The position numbers and the translations under genes were made by a program. A DNA stretch of 18,720 bases from contig JAKOSZ010000114.1 in the NCBI GenBank assembly GCA_029776555.1, forward strand, positions 1 to 18,720, read 5' to 3'. Below, piece after piece: positions 14,008-18,720 of the stretch. The stretch's first letter is position 1. The number at the start of each line of letters is the position of its first letter. Below the pieces are notes generated by a model. It was given only the letters and a program-made list of their open reading frames with translations, did no database searches and was not told the origin of the DNA. The stretch comes from Bacillota bacterium (GTDB lineage Bacteria; Bacillota; Clostridia; Acetivibrionales; JAKOSZ01).

Positions 14008-14775
14008 ATGATTATAATCAAGTCAGGACCTGAGATCGAAGTCATGAAAAAAGCGGGATGGATTTTGGCCTGTACCTTTGAAAAGGTGAAAGAGGCCCTG
14101 GCGCCGGGGGTGACTACCCTGGAACTGGACAGGATAGCCGAGGAATTCATAAGGGGAAAGGGAGGGATACCCTCCTTTAAATGGTACAGAAACCACCTGG
14201 GCGGACCCGACTACCCCGCCAGCATATGTACTTCGGTTAACAGCGAGGTGGTGCACGGCATACCGGGTTTAAGGGTGTTAAAAGAAGGAGATATTGTAAG
14301 TATTGACATTGGAGTGTGCTATGAAGGTTTCCACTCGGATGCGGCAAGAACTTTTCCTGTCGGCAGGACGGAGGAGAAGGCGCTGCGCCTGATTAAAGTT
14401 ACCGAGCAGAGTTTCTATGAGGGCATAAGGTTTGCGCTCAAAGGAAACAGGGTAATAGACATCTCCGCCGCTATTCAAGACTATGTCGAAAAACACGGCT
14501 TTTCCGTTGTACGGGAGTACGTTGGCCATGGCATAGGCAGGGAAATGCACGAATCACCCCAGGTGCCCAACTACCGTTCCCGGGAAAAAGGTCCCAGACT
14601 TGAGCCCGGAATGACGCTGGCAGTTGAGCCCATGGTCAATGAGGGAGATTATCGTGTAAAACTGCTGGAAAACAAGTGGACCGTCGTCACTGCAGACGGA
14701 AGCCTGTCGGCTCATTATGAGAACACCATCGCCATTACCGACAAAGGGCCCTTGATACTGACGGAAGTCGGCTGA
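14008..14775 (+). CDS. map: Type I methionine aminopeptidase
   Basis: Removes the initiator methionine from nascent proteins at the ribosome. Length 255 (usual 248-255). The five metal ligands are visible: D100 and D111 (SIDIGVCYEGFHSDAA), H174 (GHGIGREMHE), E207 (AVEPMV) and E238 (AHYENTIAI). The substrate-pocket histidines correspond to H83 and H181. GAAGGTG (13992-13998) is the SD. The position between adk and infA in the spc cluster is standard for Gram-positives. Confidence 0.97.
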   Translation: MIIIKSGPEIEVMKKAGWILACTFEKVKEALAPGVTTLELDRIAEEFIRGKGGIPSFKWYRNHLGGPDYPASICTSVNSEVVHGIPGLRVLKEGDIVSIDIGVCYEGFHSDAARTFPVGRTEEKALRLIKVTEQSFYEGIRFALKGNRVIDISAAIQDYVEKHGFSVVREYVGHGIGREMHESPQVPNYRSREKGPRLEPGMTLAVEPMVNEGDYRVKLLENKWTVVTADGSLSAHYENTIAITDKGPLILTEVG

Positions 14776-14860
14776 CAAGGGCATGGGCCTCAGTTTCACG
14801 CCGGCTGAGGTGTTCAGGGAGAGAGCCGGAAGAAGTGTACTTGAAGTTGAGGTGAGAGGG

Positions 14861-15160
14861 TTGGAAATAACCCCTGGTCAAATTGTGTATTCTAAGGCAG
14901 GAAGGGATGCGGGCAGGGTTTTTATAGTACTGGATGTGCTGAACGGGTCCTATGCCTTAATTGCGGACGGCGAGTTGAGAAAGGTTGAGAAACCGAAGAA
15001 GAAAAAGATAAAACACCTGGCGATAACCGGATATGTGGCTGAAGAGCTTGGTCATAAGCTTACTAATAAGGTTAGAGTGACAAACTCGGAAATCAAAAAA
15101 ACCCTGAGGGGCTTTAAAGAACAATCTGCAAACGAGGGAAAAGGTTTGATTAGTTTGTAA
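14861..15160 (+). CDS. KOW-domain RNA-binding protein (L14e-like)
   Basis: A small basic protein with an N-terminal KOW motif (GQIVYSKAGRDAGRVFIVLD, about 6-25), followed by a lysine-rich linker (KPKKKKIKHL, 44-53) and a short C-terminal helix region. Such genes sit between map and infA in many Firmicutes and are annotated as KOW or L14E/L6E/L27E-like RNA-binding proteins; their role is not settled, and ribosome binding is inferred from context. The frame is open to an ATG at 14783 (125 residues), but that ATG lacks a spaced SD. TTG 14861 has GAGGTG (14849-14854) 6 bases upstream and gives 99 residues that begin right at the domain. Confidence 0.8.
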   Translation: MEITPGQIVYSKAGRDAGRVFIVLDVLNGSYALIADGELRKVEKPKKKKIKHLAITGYVAEELGHKLTNKVRVTNSEIKKTLRGFKEQSANEGKGLISL

Positions 15161-15177
15161 CAGGGAGGGAATGGGTT

Positions 15178-15396
15178 TTGTCAAAGGACGATTTGATAGA
15201 GGTTGAGGGTAAGGTTGTGGAAGCACTTCCCAACGCAATGTTTCAGGTTGAGCTTGAAAATGGTCACAGGGTTTTGGCTCATATCTCCGGAAAGCTCAGG
15301 ATGAATTTTATAAGGATATTGCCCGGGGACAGAGTAATTATGGAGCTTTCGCCCTATGATCTTACCCGCGGCAGGATTAAGTGGAGGGCGAAGTAA
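15178..15396 (+). CDS. infA: Translation initiation factor IF-1
   Basis: A 72-residue OB-fold factor that occupies the 30S A site during initiation, exact family length. VEGKVVEALPNAMFQVELEN (about 9-28), GHRVLAHISGKLRMNFIRIL and PGDRVIMELSPYDLTRGRI are diagnostic. The start is TTG at 15178, 8 bases after GGGAGGG (15163-15169). In E. coli the infC gene for IF3 is known for its special start; a TTG in infA is simply a Gram-positive variant. Confidence 0.98.
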   Translation: MSKDDLIEVEGKVVEALPNAMFQVELENGHRVLAHISGKLRMNFIRILPGDRVIMELSPYDLTRGRIKWRAK

Positions 15397-15421
15397 TCGC
15401 TGGAAGGGAGGAGGGAATACT

Positions 15422-15538
15422 ATGAAGGTTAAGCCATCAGTGAAGCCCAGGTGCGAGAATTGTAAAATAGTGAAGAGAAAGGGCAGGGTCAGGGTTATTT
15501 GCAAGAGCGACCCTAAGCACAAGCAGAGGCAAGGTTAA
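15422..15538 (+). CDS. rpmJ: 50S ribosomal protein L36
   Basis: A 38-residue zinc protein of the large subunit, one residue longer than the common 37-residue form. The zinc ligands are C11, C14, C27 and H33 (CENC, VICK, KHKQRQG end), so it is the C+ form. The frame extends upstream to 15356 but that part overlaps infA; ATG 15422 follows GGGAGGAGGG (15406-15415). It is the last gene before the 209-base gap with the alpha-operon promoter. Confidence 0.96.
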   Translation: MKVKPSVKPRCENCKIVKRKGRVRVICKSDPKHKQRQG

Positions 15539-15558
15539 GAGTGGGATTAAGTTTTTAG

Positions 15559-15587
15559 TTGACATGCTGCGGCAAATAATATTTAAT
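15559..15587 (+). promoter_or_regulatory. Internal promoter of the alpha operon (rpsM-rplQ)
   Basis: A perfect TTGACA (15559-15564) and TTTAAT (15582-15587) are separated by 17 bases in an AT-rich patch after rpmJ. Transcription would start near 15594 and give a leader of about 154 bases before rpsM. This would let the alpha genes, including RNA polymerase alpha, be expressed apart from the S10-spc transcript. Confidence 0.65.
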
Positions 15588-15593
15588 TTATTG

Positions 15594-15747
15594 TATGTGG
15601 TTTTCTTTTGCTTTTGCGATAATTGCCGGCTGGAGGAGCTTTCCTGCCGTACAGCCGCTTAAGACGCAAAGAGAGGATATTTATGCCCGCTGGTGTTTTA
15701 ATAAATCAGTAAGGCACTGGAAATAGTATTGGAGGTGTACTGGGAAA
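15594..15747 (+). promoter_or_regulatory. Structured leader of the alpha operon
   Basis: An outer helix TTTGCG (15613-15618) with CGCAAA (15665-15670) encloses CGGCTG (15627-15632) with CAGCCG (15652-15657), and inside that AGGA (15634-15637) pairs with TCCT (15642-15645). The nested design and place upstream of rpsM recall the S4-controlled alpha leader of E. coli, although the sequences are not evidently alike. The rpsM SD (GGAGGT, 15731-15736) lies downstream of the structure. Regulation by S4 here is inference. Confidence 0.45.
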
Positions 15748-16119
15748 ATGGCACGTATTGCTGGAGTTGACTTGCCGAGGGGGAAAAGGATAGAAATAGC
15801 CTTAACTTACATCTACGGCATAGGAAGGACGAAAGCCAACGAGATTTTAGCCAAGACGGGAATAAACCCCGATACGCGCATCAGGGACTTAACCGACGGC
15901 GAAATAAGCAAGCTGAGAGAGGTTATCGACAAGGAATACAAGGTCGAGGGTGACGTGAGAAGGGAAGTTGCCTTGAATATAAAGAGGCTGATTGAGATAG
16001 GCTGTTACAGGGGGAGAAGGCATAGGAGCGGGCTCCCTGTCAGGGGACAGAGGACAAGGACCAATGCGAGAACCCGTAAAGGCCCCAAGAAGACCGTCGG
16101 GGTGCAAAGAAAGAAATGA
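15748..16119 (+). CDS. rpsM: 30S ribosomal protein S13
   Basis: A 123-residue S13 (usual 118-124) of the 30S head; it contacts P-site tRNA and bridges to L5. MARIAGVDLPRGKRIEIALT is the family N-terminus; YGIGRTKANEIL holds the helix-two-turn-helix region and RGRRHRSGLPVRGQRTRTNA (about 90-109) is the rRNA-binding signature, ending in a basic tail. GGAGGT is 11 bases before the ATG. Confidence 0.98.
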   Translation: MARIAGVDLPRGKRIEIALTYIYGIGRTKANEILAKTGINPDTRIRDLTDGEISKLREVIDKEYKVEGDVRREVALNIKRLIEIGCYRGRRHRSGLPVRGQRTRTNARTRKGPKKTVGVQRKK

Positions 16120-16140
16120 GAAAGGGAGGTTAGCGGTTAA

Positions 16141-16545
16141 ATGGCTGCAAGGACTACTGGTACAAGAAGGGTTACGAGAAAAAGAAGGGAACGCAAAAAT
16201 GTTGAGCACGGGGCTGCCCATATACGCTCGTCATTTAACAACACTATAATCACGATAACCGATACCGCAGGCAATGCGATTTCCTGGGCAAGCGCCGGGG
16301 GTCTCGGGTTTAGAGGTTCCAGGAAGGGTACTCCTTTTGCGGCCCAGATGGCGGCGGAAGCTGCTGCGAAAGCGGCCATGGAGCATGGAATGAGAACGGT
16401 GGAAGTCTATGTAAAAGGCCCCGGGGCGGGAAGAGAGGCTGCCATAAGGGCTTTGCAGGCTGCCGGCTTAGAGGTCAGCTTAATAAAAGACGTGACTCCC
16501 ATCCCTCACAATGGCTGCAGGCCTCCCAAGAGGAGAAGGGTATAG
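16141..16545 (+). CDS. rpsK: 30S ribosomal protein S11
   Basis: A 134-residue S11 (usual 128-132) of the 30S platform at the mRNA exit. After a basic N-terminus (TGTRRVTRKRRERKN), GAAHIRSSFNNTIITITDTA (about 24-43) and GFRGSRKGTPFAAQMAAEAA are diagnostic, as is the end VTPIPHNGCRPPKRRRV. SD GGGAGGT (16124-16130), 10-base spacing. A 133-base gap to rpsD follows. Confidence 0.98.
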   Translation: MAARTTGTRRVTRKRRERKNVEHGAAHIRSSFNNTIITITDTAGNAISWASAGGLGFRGSRKGTPFAAQMAAEAAAKAAMEHGMRTVEVYVKGPGAGREAAIRALQAAGLEVSLIKDVTPIPHNGCRPPKRRRV

Positions 16546-16547
16546 TT

Positions 16548-16655
16548 TTGGAAATTTACAGGGGAGAAGTAAGAAAGCTCTCCGAAATGTCAATAAATAT
16601 TCATGAATGCCGTGATTTGCGGATAGGAATGCAGACACTTAAGCGTAATTTATAA
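16548..16655 (+). CDS. Possible small gene of 35 codons between rpsK and rpsD
   Basis: A TTG at 16548, two bases after the rpsK stop, opens a 35-codon frame ending at TAA 16653-16655, just before the rpsD SD. GAAGGG (16535-16540) lies 7 bases upstream. The translation begins MEIYRGEVRKLSEMSINIHE and ends GMQTLKRNL; it is basic, with one cysteine and no recognisable domain or membrane segment. It fills most of a 133-base gap that is otherwise long for the cluster. TTG starts are common here, which helps the case. I do not recognise the product; it may be chance, and a 5-bp GGAGA/TCTCC stem (16563-16583) in the same stretch suggests it could instead be untranslated spacer. Confidence 0.3.
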   Translation: MEIYRGEVRKLSEMSINIHECRDLRIGMQTLKRNL

Positions 16656-16678
16656 GAAGCATGGAGGTGTTAAACCGA

Positions 16679-17308
16679 ATGGCGAGATATATAGGGCCAT
16701 CCTGTAGGCTTTGCCGTAGAGAAGGCGAAAAACTGTTCCTGAAAGGGGAAAGATGTTATACCACCAAATGCGCTATTGAAAGGAGACTGTATGCTCCGGG
16801 GCAGCATGGACAGCAGAGGAGGAAGAAGCTTTCCGAGTATGGAATACAGCTCCGGGAGAAGCAGAAAGCCAAGAGATTTTACGGAGTACTGGAGAGCCAG
16901 TTCAGGAAGTATTTCCAGATGGCTCTTAAAAGGAAAGGTGTAACCGGCGAGAACCTGCTTTCAATTCTGGAGAGCAGGCTTGACAACGTGATATACAGGA
17001 TGGGCCTTGCATCATCAAGAGCTGAAGCAAGACAGCTGGTGAGACACGGTCACTTTAACGTAAACGGCAAGAGGGTGGATATACCGTCTTACCTTACAAA
17101 GCCCGGGGATATTATCGGCATACAGGAAAGGAGCAAGGAATCGCCTAAGATTAAGGACCTTGTGGAGAACGCGGCAAGAAGGACTATCCCCAAGTGGCTG
17201 GAATTTGACGCGGAAAACCAGGTGGGCAGGGTTGTTTCACTGCCGGCCAGGGAGGATATAGACTTGCCGGTCAGGGAGCACCTGATAGTCGAGTTGTACT
17301 CCAAGTAA
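16679..17308 (+). CDS. rpsD: 30S ribosomal protein S4, zinc-type
   Basis: S4 starts 30S assembly and often regulates its own operon. With ATG 16679 it is 209 residues (usual 200-210): MARYIGPSCRLCRREGEKLF. The frame is open from ATG 16661, but that ATG overlaps the SD (GGAGG, 16663-16667) that serves 16679 at 11-base spacing. Cysteines C9, C12, C26 and C31 form the zinc knuckle of the C+ class. The S4 RNA-binding domain is visible as ESRLDNVIYRMGLASSRAEA followed by RQLVRHGHFNVNGKRVDIPS. The end is typical (VREHLIVELYSK). Confidence 0.97.
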   Translation: MARYIGPSCRLCRREGEKLFLKGERCYTTKCAIERRLYAPGQHGQQRRKKLSEYGIQLREKQKAKRFYGVLESQFRKYFQMALKRKGVTGENLLSILESRLDNVIYRMGLASSRAEARQLVRHGHFNVNGKRVDIPSYLTKPGDIIGIQERSKESPKIKDLVENAARRTIPKWLEFDAENQVGRVVSLPAREDIDLPVREHLIVELYSK

Positions 17309-17379
17309 CGGTATATTCCGCTGGATTTAGAGCAATTGTTTCGCCCTCGTTGAAAAAACATTACAGAGGAGGGTTTTTA

Positions 17380-18327
17380 GTGGTTGAAATTGAAAAACCT
17401 AAAATTGAGTGCGTTGAGATAAGTGAGGATCACACATACGGCAAGTTTGTGGTGGAGCCCCTGGAAAGGGGTTACGGCATTACTCTGGGGAATTCTTTGA
17501 GGAGGATACTGCTTTCCTCCATTCCCGGAGCGGCTGTGACATCCATCAGGGTAAACGGGGTTCTGCATGAGTTCTCTACCATACCGGGGGTAGTGGAAGA
17601 CTTGACGGAGATAATACTCAACATAAAGGGACTGGCCTTTAAGCTGAACAGCGACGGTCCGAAGGCGGTGTATATAGACGCTTCCGGCGAGGGTGTCGTT
17701 ACCGCCGCCGACATAAAGGCGGACAGCGATGTGGAGATACTGAATCCTGAACACCACATAGCTACCCTGAACGGGGACGGCAAGCTCTTCATTGAGATGA
17801 CGGTAAACAAGGGCAAAGGCTATGTGCCTGCGGAAAAGAACAAGCTGCCCGGCCAGCCCATTGGCATTATCCCGGTGGACTCCATATACACGCCGGTGAC
17901 GAAAGCCAACTACACGGTTGAAGACACCCGTGTGGGGCAGGTGACGGACTACGACAAGCTGACCCTGGAAGTATGGACCAACGGCACCATAAAACCCGAC
18001 GAAGCCGTGAGCCTTGCCGCAAAAATCTTAAGCGAGCACCTTAACCTCTTTATCGACCTGTCGGACCAGGCCAAGCATGCCGAGATTATGGTTGAGAAAG
18101 AGGACACCAAGAAGGAGAAAGCCCTTGAAATGACCATAGAAGAGCTGGATTTGTCGGTAAGGTCCTACAACTGCCTGAAGAGGGCAGGTATTAACACGGT
18201 GGGTGACCTTATAAGCCGTACCGAAGAGGATATGATGAAGGTCAGGAATCTTGGGAGAAAGTCACTGGATGAGGTCCTCCAAAAGCTGCACGCTTTGGGT
18301 TTATCCCTTGCTCCCAGTGATTATTAA
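17380..18327 (+). CDS. rpoA: DNA-directed RNA polymerase subunit alpha
   Basis: The alpha subunit dimer nucleates polymerase assembly. Length 315, the usual 314-315. The N-terminal domain shows the dimer block PLERGYGITLGNSLRRILLS (about 28-47) and GAAVTSIRVNGVLHEFSTIP. After a linker, the C-terminal domain (about 247-315) has EELDLSVRSYNCLKRAGINT and RNLGRKSLDEVLQKL, with the DNA-contact arginine in SVRS and asparagine in YNCLK conserved, so UP-element binding is expected. GTG 17380 has GGAGGG (17368-17373) 6 bases upstream; the frame is open from TTG 17350 but that adds an unsupported leader of ten residues. Confidence 0.98.
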   Translation: MVEIEKPKIECVEISEDHTYGKFVVEPLERGYGITLGNSLRRILLSSIPGAAVTSIRVNGVLHEFSTIPGVVEDLTEIILNIKGLAFKLNSDGPKAVYIDASGEGVVTAADIKADSDVEILNPEHHIATLNGDGKLFIEMTVNKGKGYVPAEKNKLPGQPIGIIPVDSIYTPVTKANYTVEDTRVGQVTDYDKLTLEVWTNGTIKPDEAVSLAAKILSEHLNLFIDLSDQAKHAEIMVEKEDTKKEKALEMTIEELDLSVRSYNCLKRAGINTVGDLISRTEEDMMKVRNLGRKSLDEVLQKLHALGLSLAPSDY

Positions 18328-18374
18328 AGACAGGGGCAACGTACTTGATATTCTTAGAGAGGGAGGGAGAATAG

Positions 18375-18720
18375 ATGGCTTTACAGAGAAAACTCGGACG
18401 CACCACCGATCATAGAAAAGCAATGTTAAAAAATCTTGTAACTTCCCTGTTTGCCCACGGGAGAATTGAGACTACCGAAGCCAGGGCGAAGGAAGTTAAG
18501 AGTATTGCCGAAAAGCTTATCACTATGGCAGTGAAAGAGCTTGACAATTTTTCTTCCAAACAGGTAAAGGTGAGCAAGGCGAAGGTTGACAGCAAGGGTA
18601 ATAAAATAACGAAGACGGTCACTTCCAGGAACGGGAGAAAATACGAGGTAGTTGAAAGGGAAATCAAGACCGACATGGTAACGGTGGACAGCCCCTCAAG
18701 GCTTCATGCCAGGAGAAAGG
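18375..18720 (+). CDS. rplQ: 50S ribosomal protein L17, long form (cut by right edge)
   Basis: The first 115 codons of L17, a subunit near the exit tunnel. MALQRKLGRTTDHRKAMLKN, LVTSLFAHGRIETTEARAKE and VKSIAEKLITMAVK are the standard N-terminal half. Typical short L17 then goes straight to the RxHARR motif; here about 50 residues (57-107, with KVSKAKVDSKGNKITKTVT and KYEVVEREIKT) intervene before SRLHARRK at 108-115. Such an insert is known to me from some Clostridia, giving proteins of 165-180 residues. GGGAGGGAG (18361-18369) precedes the ATG. No stop is in the window. Confidence 0.95.
   Translation, partial: MALQRKLGRTTDHRKAMLKNLVTSLFAHGRIETTEARAKEVKSIAEKLITMAVKELDNFSSKQVKVSKAKVDSKGNKITKTVTSRNGRKYEVVEREIKTDMVTVDSPSRLHARRK

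Noticed and set aside
1..18720. CRISPR array, tRNA or rRNA genes, insertion sequences, phage genes or defence systems
   Set aside because: I saw no regularly spaced repeats, cloverleaf-like tRNA, transposase or phage proteins; apart from the first two genes the window is a standard ribosomal cluster.

Overview
The window is the S10-spc-alpha ribosomal protein supercluster of a low-GC Gram-positive (Bacillota), most probably a member of class Clostridia near the cluster III / Oscillospiraceae-Acetivibrio group. The evidence is gene order (map, a small KOW gene, infA and rpmJ between adk and rpsM), strong GGAGG Shine-Dalgarno (SD) sites, a zinc-type S14, and long forms of L17, L22 and L23 of the kind I recall from that group. 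Heavy AGG/AGA and ATA codon use hints at a thermophilic relative, but this is weak. The lineage call is inference, since no rRNA is present.

Layout. Positions 1-832 (minus strand) hold the N-terminal 277 residues of a MATE-family efflux transporter that runs off the left edge. Positions 833-1163 are a divergent intergenic region with one promoter for each direction. Positions 1164-2021 encode a family 8 glycosyltransferase, sitting where many Firmicutes carry tuf. Positions 2022-2355 contain a near-consensus promoter and a roughly 290-nt, densely structured leader with a terminator-like hairpin, upstream of rpsJ. From 2356 to the right edge, all genes are on the plus strand and tightly packed: rpsJ-rplC-rplD-rplW-rplB-rpsS-rplV-rpsC-rplP-rpmC-rpsQ (S10 part), rplN-rplX-rplE-rpsN-rpsH-rplF-rplR-rpsE-rpmD-rplO-secY-adk-map-KOW-infA-rpmJ (spc part), then a second promoter and structured leader at 15559-15747, and rpsM-rpsK-rpsD-rpoA-rplQ (alpha part; rplQ is cut by the right edge).

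The cluster makes about half of the ribosomal proteins, the SecY translocon channel, adenylate kinase, methionine aminopeptidase, IF1 and the RNA polymerase alpha subunit. It therefore couples ribosome building, nascent-chain processing and export, and transcription. Twelve of 32 cluster genes appear to start with GTG or TTG, and several starts were placed by SD spacing and family length rather than by the longest open frame.

Most genes are ordinary. The parts worth a second look are the two structured leaders (before rpsJ and before rpsM), the terminator-like hairpin inside the S10 leader, an 11-residue tandem duplication in L23, a 48-residue N-terminal extension of L22 and a 50-residue insertion in L17 (all three proteins sit at the peptide exit tunnel rim), and a possible 35-codon small gene filling the rpsK-rpsD gap.
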